DNA of 18,296 nucleotides. Origin: Candidatus Kapaibacterium sp. Its GTDB lineage: Bacteria > Bacteroidota > Ignavibacteria > Kapaibacteriales > HRBIN21. The notes under the pieces were generated by a model. It was given only the letters and a program-made list of their open reading frames with translations. It was not told the DNA's origin and searched no databases. The DNA lies in assembly GCA_025055465.1 (NCBI GenBank), contig JANWXA010000008.1:278-18573 (forward strand), in the 5' to 3' direction. The position numbers and the translations under genes are program-made. Below are positions 1-7,541 of the stretch, piece after piece. Within the stretch, counting starts at the first letter, position 1, and the number at the start of each line of letters is the position of its first letter.

Positions 1-18
1 CTGAGAAACTTCGCATAA
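1..18 (+). CDS. 3' tail of an upstream gene, possibly a paralogue of the next receptor (partial)
   Basis: Only five codons and a TAA stop are visible (L-R-N-F-A-stop), the rest lying outside the window. The following outer-membrane receptor ends in the very similar I-R-N-F-A-L-stop, so this may be the end of a second beta-barrel protein of the same family in tandem, with a terminal strand that inserts into the outer membrane. Five residues are too few to prove homology. The frame is a guess based on that match. Confidence 0.35.
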   Translation: MRNFA

Positions 19-75
19 ACCGAGGTATGGCGCAAAGCGTCAAAAAGCCGCAGTTTGATCTACTTGCTGGGAGCA

Positions 76-2964
76 ATGAGCACACAGGACTGGTATCGCG
101 GGGCCTCGATCGTATGCAGCTCGCGACGGCTTGCGTTAGTGCTGTCCTTTCTGGTATGGTTGGGACGTGACGCTTCAGCACAGGGACAGCCGTCTTTGCG
201 GGGGCGGGTTATAGATGCTCAGCAGCGCACTCCGGTGCCAGGGGCTACGGTTGTGCTATACGCACTCCCGGACACTGTACAGCGGTGGGGATCAGTGGCG
301 AATCCCCAGGGGGAATTTCATGTAGAACTTCCCAAGGCCGGTCGTTATCGACTCCGGATAACGGCGGTGGGCTACAGGCCTTTGGAGCGTGTATTTCTGT
401 TGCGGGAGCCTTACGATGCAGGGGATCTGGAGGTAGAGACGGCTCCTGTGCAGACCGGTGAAGTAACGGTCGAGGCAGTGCAGGAGCGAGCGGTTGTCAA
501 ACAAGATACCGTGGAATACGCTGCTTCAGCTTATCGGGCCAATCCTGATGCAACAGCGGAGGAGCTGGTGCGCAAGCTTCCTGGTGTGACGGTTCAGAGA
601 GGGCAACTTCAGGCGCACGGGGAAACGGTCCAACGTGTCCTCGTAGATGGTCGGGAGTTCTTCGGACGGGATCCAGCGGCGGTGCTGCGGAACCTACCTG
701 CCAGCATTGTGCAGGCAGTTCAGGTCTTTGACCGCGAAAGTGATCAAGCCCGGTTGACAGGCATTCGAGATCCTGGCACGGCTGAACGCACGCTCAACAT
801 TATTACGAATCCTGCCATGCGTACGGGGCGCTTCGGACGCCTCTACGGGGGATACGGCAGTAGCACTCGTTACCAGGCAGGGATGACGTTGAACTTCTTT
901 CGGGATACACTTCGCGTGTCGCTCGTGGGCATGAGCAATAACGTCAACCAGCAGAATTTCGCTCTCGATGACGTTCTCGGTATAATCAATTTCGCTGGGC
1001 AACAGACGCCCTCCGGGGGTCCCCCGCCAACAGTTCTGCGTATGATGTTCCAGGGTGGACGCCTTCCCGGGCCGCCAGGCGGCATGAGGGGCGGTCCGCG
1101 TGGACCATTTGCTCAGTTAGGCACCTTCTTCATCCCCGAACAAAGCGGTATCAATACTGCTCATGCTTTGGGGGCGATGTACTCCAATCGGTGGGGTAGC
1201 TGGATAGATGTGACGGGCAGCTACTTCTTCAATACGCTTGTCAATACTTCTGATGCTGTTGTCCAGCGCCGGTACTTTAGCAGCGATACCCTGGGGCTCC
1301 TCTACGGCGAACACAGTCGCTCCGAAGGGACTATAGGGACACACCGGCTAAGCCTGCGTGTGGAACTTTCACCTGATACGATGACGACTTTGCTGATAGC
1401 TCCACGCTTTACCGTTCAGCCGACGGAAAGCACGCCGGCGACATGGAATGTCGTAACAAATGGAACGGGAGGGGATACGGTTTCACAGGTTACAACAACA
1501 ACACTCAACACAGGGCATGTGCTGCAGAGCTCTATTCATGCGCTCTTTGTCCGGCGTTTTGCACTCGGTCGCTCTTTTTCGCTGGAGCTGGAAGGCGATT
1601 ATGATCCGCGGCGCCAGCAGATGCAGCAGTTCGCAGAGCTCTCCGGTCACATTCCCCAACCATGGGATTCTACCTTTGCTCAGCGGATGACCCGTACGCA
1701 GACGTTGGCCGCTCTAACACTGACAGCAACCTACTCTGAGCCGCTTGATAGTTTCAACGTTCTTCAGTTTCGCTATGTACCCGCATGGGACTGGAGCGTG
1801 GCACGCCAGGAGGCTTGGGGTATGGATACGGCAGGCAATGTCCGCGAGCAGTTGTCCTTTTTAGCTTCTGATCTCCAACGCCATGCGGTGGAGCAACGCC
1901 TCGGTATAGCATACCTCTATCAGGGTCGGGAGCTCCAATGGAATGTACGGCTGGACCACTCATGGCAACGGCTCTGGGCCGATGAGCAGAAGGTCAGTCC
2001 GTGGTCCGTGGAGCGCCGCTTCCATTTTTGGTTACCCTCTTTGATGGTGGAGTATCGCCCTACACGCATGCGCAATCTCCGGGCGGTTTACCGTCCCTTT
2101 GTAACATTGCCATCAGCTACCCAACTTCAAAAAACGGTGGACAACTCTAATCCTATGGTTCTGACTGCGGGCAATCCACAGTTACGACCCAGTTATGTGC
2201 ACACGCTTTTTGCGCGTTACAACGCTATCGAACCCTTCTCTGGGCGTCTCTTCTTCGCCATGTTGCGTCTGCAGTACAGCACTGACTACATTAGCACGGC
2301 AACGACCGTCGCCGATCGGGATACCACTGTGGAGGGCGTTCCCTTGCCCCGGGGTGGTCAGTTTAGCGTGCCTGTCAACATGGAGGGATACTGGAGTGGG
2401 CGGACCTTCTGGGTTTTGGGGACTCCTGTGCCGTGGCTGCGCAGCACACTCAATGTAAATATTGCATTGGATTACTCTCGGACTCCTACGGTGGTCAACG
2501 GTGAGAATGTCCGAACAGAGTGGTACGCCCCTGCCCTTGGGGCATCGCTGAGCAGCAACTGGAGCGAGCGAGTGGATTTTACGCTCTCGTACAACCTCTC
2601 CTACAATCGGGTTCGGGCCACCACCACTATGGGGAGCAGCACTTATCTACAGCACTCGCTCAGTGCTGATGTGACCCTTATGCCTGCGTCGTGGGTGCTG
2701 GCGTCTCAACTGAGGTTGAGTCGGTACAACGGCTTAGGCGATGAGCTGGATAGACCTCTGGCAATCTGGAATCTGGGTGTTGGCTACCGCTTCCTGGAAA
2801 ATAATGCTGCGGAGATACGCTTTGTTGTTACAGACCTGCTCAATCAGAACAGGGGTATTAGCCGATCGGTTACCGGACAGTATGTGGAAGATAGCACCAC
2901 CCGCGTGCTCGGACGCTACGCAATGCTGATGCTCAGTTATCGAATTCGCAATTTTGCTCTATGA
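76..2964 (+). CDS. TonB-dependent receptor-like outer-membrane beta-barrel protein
   Basis: This 962-residue protein has the architecture of the FCB 'outer membrane beta-barrel' receptor family. From the ATG at 76, residues 1 to about 36 form a signal peptide (RR, then a hydrophobic LALVLSFLVWLG stretch, cleavage after ASA). Residues about 42-110 form a carboxypeptidase-regulatory-like beta-sandwich (LRGRVIDAQQ, then PVPGATV and GEFHVELP). A plug-like domain follows at about 130-245 (ATAEELVRKLPGV, LVDGREFFGRDP). The remainder is beta-barrel, with alternating aromatic strands and a final strand ending YRIRNFAL. A Gly/Pro/Met-rich insertion lies near nt 1012-1112. Such proteins probably import a ligand across the outer membrane using TonB energy; the substrate cannot be read from sequence. 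The frame stays open to a TTG at 55, but the ATG at 76 has GGGAG just upstream and gives a good signal peptide. No SusD-like partner is adjacent. Confidence 0.88.
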   Translation: MSTQDWYRGASIVCSSRRLALVLSFLVWLGRDASAQGQPSLRGRVIDAQQRTPVPGATVVLYALPDTVQRWGSVANPQGEFHVELPKAGRYRLRITAVGYRPLERVFLLREPYDAGDLEVETAPVQTGEVTVEAVQERAVVKQDTVEYAASAYRANPDATAEELVRKLPGVTVQRGQLQAHGETVQRVLVDGREFFGRDPAAVLRNLPASIVQAVQVFDRESDQARLTGIRDPGTAERTLNIITNPAMRTGRFGRLYGGYGSSTRYQAGMTLNFFRDTLRVSLVGMSNNVNQQNFALDDVLGIINFAGQQTPSGGPPPTVLRMMFQGGRLPGPPGGMRGGPRGPFAQLGTFFIPEQSGINTAHALGAMYSNRWGSWIDVTGSYFFNTLVNTSDAVVQRRYFSSDTLGLLYGEHSRSEGTIGTHRLSLRVELSPDTMTTLLIAPRFTVQPTESTPATWNVVTNGTGGDTVSQVTTTTLNTGHVLQSSIHALFVRRFALGRSFSLELEGDYDPRRQQMQQFAELSGHIPQPWDSTFAQRMTRTQTLAALTLTATYSEPLDSFNVLQFRYVPAWDWSVARQEAWGMDTAGNVREQLSFLASDLQRHAVEQRLGIAYLYQGRELQWNVRLDHSWQRLWADEQKVSPWSVERRFHFWLPSLMVEYRPTRMRNLRAVYRPFVTLPSATQLQKTVDNSNPMVLTAGNPQLRPSYVHTLFARYNAIEPFSGRLFFAMLRLQYSTDYISTATTVADRDTTVEGVPLPRGGQFSVPVNMEGYWSGRTFWVLGTPVPWLRSTLNVNIALDYSRTPTVVNGENVRTEWYAPALGASLSSNWSERVDFTLSYNLSYNRVRATTTMGSSTYLQHSLSADVTLMPASWVLASQLRLSRYNGLGDELDRPLAIWNLGVGYRFLENNAAEIRFVVTDLLNQNRGISRSVTGQYVEDSTTRVLGRYAMLMLSYRIRNFAL

Positions 2965-2992
2965 ATTAGCCCTCATCGAGGTGTTGATACCA

Positions 2993-3031
2993 AGGGGGTG
3001 GGTAGCTTTCCAGGGGGCGGGTAGTAGCTTT
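2993..3031 (+). repeat. G-rich imperfect tandem repeat upstream of cas4
   Basis: Two copies of a motif (G5, one base, G3, TAG, optional second TAG, CTTT) start 19 bases apart at 2993 and 3012, in the 99-base gap between the receptor gene and cas4. The four G-runs, with loops of 1, 10 and 1 bases, could fold into a G-quadruplex. Whether it has any role in cas4 expression is unknown. Confidence 0.5.
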
Positions 3032-3053
3032 TGGAGATAAACTGCTGACCGGC

Positions 3054-3059
3054 AAGGTG
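3054..3059 (+). promoter_or_regulatory. Ribosome binding site of cas4
   Basis: AAGGTG lies four bases before the ATG at 3064 and supports that start. It also suggests cas4 is translated independently of the receptor gene, which ends 99 bases upstream. Confidence 0.55.
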
Positions 3060-3063
3060 TGCA

Positions 3064-3594
3064 ATGGAAGTTGTCCAGCTTTCCGACGAGGAATTCGAGC
3101 GTATCCGTACCAACGGGCTCCTGGTTCATTACTGGGCGATTTGCCCGCGCAAGGTATGGCTTTATGCTAAGGGATTGCGGATGGAGCCTCTCTCGGAGCG
3201 GGTGTTTTTAGGGCGACTGCTGCACGAGCGGGCCTATCCGGATATATCGCGCCGTGAGGTTCTGATAGACCAGCTTATCAAGGTTGACCTGTTGACTTCG
3301 GGGGAAAGGCTTTTGGAGGTCAAGTACTCCCAGAGGCTGGCGGAGGCAGCTCGGTTACAGGTTGCTTACTATTTGTTGTATCTTCGTTGGTTAGGCGCAG
3401 GGGAGATGGTGGGGGAGTTGCGCTTTCCTCGTGCGCGACGTCGGGAGGAAGTGCGCTTGACCCCGGAATTGGAAGCTCGCGTTGCTTGTGCCCTGAAGGG
3501 CATTCAACAAATTGAGCAATTGCCTGAGCCTCCTGTAGTGGACTTCATGCCTTTGTGTCGGGCTTGCGCTTACTGCGAGCTATGCTGGGGATAG
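3064..3594 (+). CDS. cas4: CRISPR-associated exonuclease Cas4, stand-alone
   Basis: This 176-residue protein matches the short Cas4 family of RecB-type nucleases with an iron-sulfur cluster, which trim and orient prespacers before CRISPR integration. The active-site series is complete: H54 in LGRLLHE, D75 in IKVDLL, E85 and K87 in LEVKYS, then Q99 and Y102-Y103 in RLQVAYYL. The cluster ligands are C27 (ICPRKVW) near the N-terminus and C165, C168 and C174 at the C-terminus (CRACAYCELCWG). An extra cysteine, C171, stands where Tyr or Phe is usual. Length is normal for the family and nothing looks decayed. No cas1, cas2, effector gene or repeat array lies in this window, so it is either an orphan Cas4 or serves a CRISPR locus elsewhere. 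It ends 51 bases from the convergent HAD gene. Confidence 0.92.
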   Translation: MEVVQLSDEEFERIRTNGLLVHYWAICPRKVWLYAKGLRMEPLSERVFLGRLLHERAYPDISRREVLIDQLIKVDLLTSGERLLEVKYSQRLAEAARLQVAYYLLYLRWLGAGEMVGELRFPRARRREEVRLTPELEARVACALKGIQQIEQLPEPPVVDFMPLCRACAYCELCWG

Positions 3595-3645
3595 CGTACT
3601 GTCGGATGTCAAGGGGAGCAGTGGTCTGGTGGGAATACACGGCTG

Positions 3646-4536
3646 CTATGGTGCTGCGGTGGACTTCAGCAAGAGCTGGAGGACTTCATCAATGCCGCGT
3701 TCTGCAGCAGTTCGTTCGGTGACCCAATCGGCTTTGCTGCGCAACTCGGCAACGGCGTCGGCCATGGCAACTCGGAAGCCGCAAGCGTCGAAGAGAGGAA
3801 GGTCGTTGCGATAGTCTCCGACAGCGAGCGTTGCTCGGCGGGGAAGCCCTAATTGCTCCTGGAGTGCTCGCGCTGCCGTTCCCTTGTGGGCGTTGTGCAT
3901 GCGGAGTTCCACCAACGTTGTTCCTGGTAGGCTTGCTGACTCAACAGCAGCCATACTGAGCTGGCGCCGCGAGTTGCGTGGGAGCTGTTCAATTGCTCGG
4001 ATAAAGCCTAACGAGTGTGCCTGGGAGCCGCTGAAGCAGAGCAGGACCACACGACGCTGGAGAAAGTCCTGCAATAACTGCCCCGGGATCCGGGGCAGCA
4101 TGGGGTCGTCCAAGTAGGAAGGAATGTGGACGTGCTCGGTTTGCACAATCCCCTCTGGGGTGAACGCAGCGTAGTGGACGGCATAGTGGCTGGCAGTATC
4201 CAGGATGCGGTGCAGCAACTCTGTGGAGAAGGATAGGGCAAATCGGAGCTCGCCAGCGGGCGAGTGAAGGAAAGCTCCGTCCAGAGAAATTATCCATGCC
4301 GGGATGCGCGCCTGCTGGGCTATGGCGGCAATACTGGGATGCGGACGAGCGCTGGCCAAGGCGATTTGTACGCCTCGGCTATGAAGGGCGCGCAGAAGTT
4401 CTGCCGTCGACTTGGGTAATTGCTCCTCCCCTGCCAGCAGGGTACCGTCAACGTCGCTGATAAGAAGGCGAGATGCGGGGAATGTGCGCGATTGCCGGAA
4501 TAGCTTTGTCCACCAGTCCTTGAGCAGATTTGCCAT
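3646..4536 (-). CDS. Cof-type HAD-superfamily hydrolase
   Basis: This 296-residue cytoplasmic protein has all four HAD motifs. Motif I is ISDVDGTL with the nucleophile D28 and acid D30. Motif II is the ALASARP segment (S62). Motif III is K218 in NAHKGTAARAL. Motif IV is GDYRNDLPLF with D241 and D245. The large insertion between motifs II and III is the type IIB (Cof) cap. Such enzymes dephosphorylate sugar phosphates, nucleotides or cofactor intermediates; the substrate cannot be deduced. The motif I aspartate sits about 20 residues further in than in most Cof proteins, so the basic N-terminal extension is unusual, but no better start is seen. It begins 17 bases after the PaaG-like gene stops and is probably the third gene of that operon. 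No clear Shine-Dalgarno sequence precedes it. Confidence 0.88.
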   Translation of the reverse strand: MANLLKDWWTKLFRQSRTFPASRLLISDVDGTLLAGEEQLPKSTAELLRALHSRGVQIALASARPHPSIAAIAQQARIPAWIISLDGAFLHSPAGELRFALSFSTELLHRILDTASHYAVHYAAFTPEGIVQTEHVHIPSYLDDPMLPRIPGQLLQDFLQRRVVLLCFSGSQAHSLGFIRAIEQLPRNSRRQLSMAAVESASLPGTTLVELRMHNAHKGTAARALQEQLGLPRRATLAVGDYRNDLPLFDACGFRVAMADAVAELRSKADWVTERTAAERGIDEVLQLLLKSTAAP

Positions 4537-4553
4537 TACTGGAGTTGAAAGGA

Positions 4554-5357
4554 TTATCGGGCAGTGCCTGTTTGCAGGCTTCCTGTAAAGCGCGGTGGGC
4601 GTTTTTCCAAAAATGCCCGGACGCCTTCGGTGTAGTCAGGGGTCTCGCCGGCACGTTGCTGGTATTCTGCCTCTAACTCTAACATGTCATCTAATGGTAG
4701 ACTAAAGGCACGGTTGAGCAGCTCTTTGAGGTACCCATATGTTTGAGTTGGGCCTTGAGCGTAGACTTGTGCGAAACGCCCCACCGTTTGGGGAAAGGCC
4801 TCTGGGGAGATAACGACGTTGACTAATCCCCACTGGAGGGCCTGCTCGGCGGAGATGGGTTTATTGAGAGTTGCAAATTCGAAAGCCCGTGCATAGCCCA
4901 GCGAGCGCACATAGAAGAAGCTGGAGCCAGAGTCAGGTACTAAGGCAATCCCAATGAAAGCCTCTACCAGCCGGGCTGAGCTACTCATAATGCGGAAGTC
5001 CGTTGCCAAGGCCAACGAAAGACCGGCGCCCGCAGCAACTCCATTGATGGCACCGATGACGGGCTTTGGGATGTTGCGAAGCGACCGAATGATGGGATTG
5101 TAGCGCTGTCGCAAGACTTCTCGGAAAAAAGTAGTTTCTCCCGAAGGCACCTCTTTTAAGTCCTGCCCTGAGCAGAAGGCTCTGCCGACCCCGGTAAGAA
5201 CGACACAGCGGACATTGGCATCGTGTTCGGCTGCCCGAAGAGCTACGAGCAACTCCTGTCCCATCTGGGCATTGACGGCGTTATGGGCATCGGGACGGTT
5301 CAGGGCAATGGTAGCAACACCCCTTTCAACTGTATAGAGCACTGTTGATAACTCCAT
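4554..5357 (-). CDS. paaG: Enoyl-CoA hydratase/isomerase, PaaG-like
   Basis: This 267-residue crotonase-fold protein closely follows the pattern of PaaG, the 1,2-epoxyphenylacetyl-CoA isomerase of the aerobic phenylacetate pathway. The oxyanion-hole segments are at FCSGQDL (about 61-67) and GVAAGAG (106-112). The first crotonase glutamate is absent (AGLSLALATD), as in PaaG, while the PaaG catalytic aspartate is kept as D142 in LVPDSGS. The C-terminal part (EYQQRAGETPDY, then EGVRAFLEKR) also matches that subfamily. It follows the PaaF-like gene by 28 bases on the same strand, supporting an operon. Specific function is inferred from motifs; a different 2,3- to 3,4-enoyl-CoA isomerase role is possible, since the epoxidase genes paaABCDE and paaZ are not in view. 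Confidence 0.82.
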   Translation of the reverse strand: MELSTVLYTVERGVATIALNRPDAHNAVNAQMGQELLVALRAAEHDANVRCVVLTGVGRAFCSGQDLKEVPSGETTFFREVLRQRYNPIIRSLRNIPKPVIGAINGVAAGAGLSLALATDFRIMSSSARLVEAFIGIALVPDSGSSFFYVRSLGYARAFEFATLNKPISAEQALQWGLVNVVISPEAFPQTVGRFAQVYAQGPTQTYGYLKELLNRAFSLPLDDMLELEAEYQQRAGETPDYTEGVRAFLEKRPPRFTGSLQTGTAR

Positions 5358-5385
5358 TGCATCGGGCTATTATGGGGCACATCTG

Positions 5386-6171
5386 CTATCGACCTTGCCA
5401 TTGTGGCGTACGCTTTTGCTGAAAAGCGTGCATGCCTTCTTTCTGATCAGAGGTGGAGAAGAGTAGATAGAAGTTTTTTCGTTCGAACTCCAGCCCAATC
5501 TCCAGTGGGGTGCTCAAAGCTTTGAGCACGGCTTCCTTTGCCAGGCGCACAGCGATGGGTGGTTTGGCGGCAATAACGGAAGCCAAGGCAAGAGCTTCCT
5601 GTAGATAGACCTCTATGGGCACAACGCGGTTGACTAATCCCAGCCGGTATGCCTCATGGGCTGAGAGAAAGCGGCCGGTCAGCACTAATTCCATCGCCAT
5701 TGGTTTACCGATGGCGCGAGTTAAACGCTGGGTTCCGCCGGCACCGGGCATGACTCCGATATTGATCTCTGGCTGGCCAAATTGTGCTGTTTCGCTGGCT
5801 ATAATCATGTCGCAGAGCATAGCCAGCTCGCAACCGCCACCTAAAGCATAGCCACTGACGGCAGCGATCAGAGGCTTTTTCAAGGCGCTGATACGCTCCC
5901 ACTTTCGGAACTGGTCCCGCAGGAGCATTTCTACGCTGTCGGCGTCCGCCATTTCATCAATATCGGCTCCAGCAGCGAAGGCTCGCTCGTTTCCATGTAG
6001 GACCATACAGCGGACCTCTGGATCGATGTCGAAAGCTTCCAGAGCCGCGATAAGCTCGTCCATCAGTTGCAGATTCAAGGCGTTGAGCTTCTCAGGACGG
6101 TTGAGCTGTATAACGCCGACTCGTGGATCATGCTCGTAACGGTAAACCTGAATGCAGGCGTACACACTCAT
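5386..6171 (-). CDS. paaF: Enoyl-CoA hydratase, PaaF-like
   Basis: This 261-residue crotonase-family enzyme adds water to trans-2-enoyl-CoA. Both catalytic glutamates of true hydratases are present: E115 in GGGCELAML and E135 in FGQPEINIG, with the usual spacing of 20. The oxyanion-hole segments are FAAGADI (65-71) and GYALGGG (107-113). The stretch MPGAGGTQRL and the end QKRTPQWQGR are typical of the family. Segments such as AAGADIDEMA, KPLIAAVSGYALG and the C-terminus resemble PaaF, the 2,3-dehydroadipyl-CoA hydratase of phenylacetate degradation, and the PaaG-like neighbour strengthens that reading. A short-chain enoyl-CoA hydratase of fatty-acid oxidation remains possible. It is the first gene of the minus-strand operon; a GGAG lies 13 bases before the ATG, rather far for a strong ribosome binding site. 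Confidence 0.85.
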   Translation of the reverse strand: MSVYACIQVYRYEHDPRVGVIQLNRPEKLNALNLQLMDELIAALEAFDIDPEVRCMVLHGNERAFAAGADIDEMADADSVEMLLRDQFRKWERISALKKPLIAAVSGYALGGGCELAMLCDMIIASETAQFGQPEINIGVMPGAGGTQRLTRAIGKPMAMELVLTGRFLSAHEAYRLGLVNRVVPIEVYLQEALALASVIAAKPPIAVRLAKEAVLKALSTPLEIGLEFERKNFYLLFSTSDQKEGMHAFQQKRTPQWQGR

Positions 6172-6254
6172 GCAGCACCAAGTACTCCGTGAGACAGCGC
6201 AAAATTACCGTCTCCGGCGGGTTACGCTATCGGTAGTCACAGTGCGTCTTTGCG
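6172..6254. promoter_or_regulatory. Divergent intergenic region with presumed promoters for both sides
   Basis: These 83 bases separate the PaaF-like gene (leftward) from the secreted GATase-like protein gene (rightward), so promoters for both must lie here or inside the gene starts. No convincing -35/-10 or Bacteroidetes-type TAnnTTTG box could be picked out, and no operator-like palindrome stands out. Confidence 0.35.
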
Positions 6255-7541
6255 ATGAGGTTGCACTTGCGTTCCGGTGCAATGGTTCGCGTCATTGTAG
6301 GTATTGTCGGGGGGCTGCTCGGCAACGTGCTGTGGGCTCAGCATGGTTTGCTTATTCCTATGGATTTGGGCCAGAGCAACCATCTGAGGGCGTACGGCAT
6401 AGCGTATTGGAACTTACAGCAGGGGCGCTGGGTTGATTGGCTTCTCAATTACCGTGGAGGCTCCTTTTTGCTGGAATACGCGTCCGAAGTGGCGATGGAA
6501 TGTCGAATTCGTGGGGTTTCCTTTGAGGTTCTCTCTGCCGCAGAGGTAGCCCAGCTTTACGCTGAGGTCCAAAGCCCGGATGCCAATATGGATGTAATAC
6601 GCCTGGAACGGGCGCCGCGCTTGGCCGTCTACGTCATGCCTACCGCCAAACCCTGGGACGATGCTGTGCAGTTAGTACTGGAGTATGCTCAAATTCCTTA
6701 TGAGAAAGTTTGGGATGAGGACGTGCTGGCAGGGAAGCTCAAGAACTACGACTGGCTGCATCTCCATCATGAGGACTTCACTGGGCAGTACGGCAAATTC
6801 TGGGCAGCGTTTGCTCACACAACATGGTATCAACAGCAAGTAGCGCTGCAGGAGGCAACAGCACGGAAACTCGGCTTTCGCAAAGTTTCGGAGCTGAAGA
6901 AAGCCGTGGTGGAAAGAGTTCGGGAATATATCTTCAATGGCGGATTCATGTTTGCGATGTGCAGTGCTACGGATACCTACGACATTGCTTTAGCTGCCCG
7001 CGACGTGGACATTTGTGCTGAAATGTTTGACGGGGATCCTGCAGACCCAGAAGCAAACAGGAAGCTGGATTTTTCCCGTACATTCGCTTTCCAGAACTTC
7101 GTGCTGGAGATGAACCCGTATGTCTACGAATTCTCTAACATTGACGTTGGCCCGACTGGGCTGGCTGACCCAAGCTCGGATTACTTTACGCTGTTTGAAT
7201 TCTCGGCAAAGTATGACCCTGTGCCTACGATGTTGACCCAGTGTCATGTCAATGTTATCCAGGGCTTCTTGGGACAAACGACGGCGTTTCGGGAAGAGTT
7301 GTTGAAACCCTCGGTAGTTATGCTGGCAAAGCGTGAGGGGAGCAACGAGGTCAAGTACATCTACGGTGCCATTGGGCGTGGAATGTTTGCCTGGTATGGC
7401 GGTCATGATCCAGAAGATTATCAGCATGCGGTTGGGGACCCTCCGACGGATCTGTCGCTGTATCCGAATTCGCCCGGCTATCGCCTAATCTTGAACAATG
7501 TGCTGTTTCCTGCGGCGCGAAAAAAGAAGCTGAAAACCTAA
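6255..7541 (+). CDS. Secreted conserved protein, GATase-like; family often labelled asparagine synthetase B
   Basis: This 428-residue protein belongs to a family I recall from Bacteroidetes genomes, usually labelled 'asparagine synthetase B'. The label looks wrong: there is no N-terminal Cys glutaminase domain and no SGGxDS PP-loop. It begins with a signal peptide (hydrophobic VRVIVGIVGGLLGNVLWA, cleavage near residue 28-29), so the mature protein is exported. Conserved-looking blocks are HLRAYGIAYW and DWLLNYRGGSFL near the N-terminus, KPWDDAV (132-138), DWLHLHHEDFTGQYGKFW (166-183), GGFMFAMCSAT (229-239, C236), YGGHDPEDYQH (381-391) and a final LNNVLFPAA. The order resembles ThuA/DUF4159-type class I glutamine-amidotransferase folds, an inference by eye. 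A second start at the ATG at 6282 also fits a signal peptide. Function is unknown. Confidence 0.85.
   Translation: MRLHLRSGAMVRVIVGIVGGLLGNVLWAQHGLLIPMDLGQSNHLRAYGIAYWNLQQGRWVDWLLNYRGGSFLLEYASEVAMECRIRGVSFEVLSAAEVAQLYAEVQSPDANMDVIRLERAPRLAVYVMPTAKPWDDAVQLVLEYAQIPYEKVWDEDVLAGKLKNYDWLHLHHEDFTGQYGKFWAAFAHTTWYQQQVALQEATARKLGFRKVSELKKAVVERVREYIFNGGFMFAMCSATDTYDIALAARDVDICAEMFDGDPADPEANRKLDFSRTFAFQNFVLEMNPYVYEFSNIDVGPTGLADPSSDYFTLFEFSAKYDPVPTMLTQCHVNVIQGFLGQTTAFREELLKPSVVMLAKREGSNEVKYIYGAIGRGMFAWYGGHDPEDYQHAVGDPPTDLSLYPNSPGYRLILNNVLFPAARKKKLKT

Noticed and set aside
3989..4297. Minus-strand frames of about 100 codons inside the HAD gene
   Set aside because: They are alternative frames within a gene that has all four HAD motifs; Pro/Arg-rich translation and lack of known motifs mark them as shadows.
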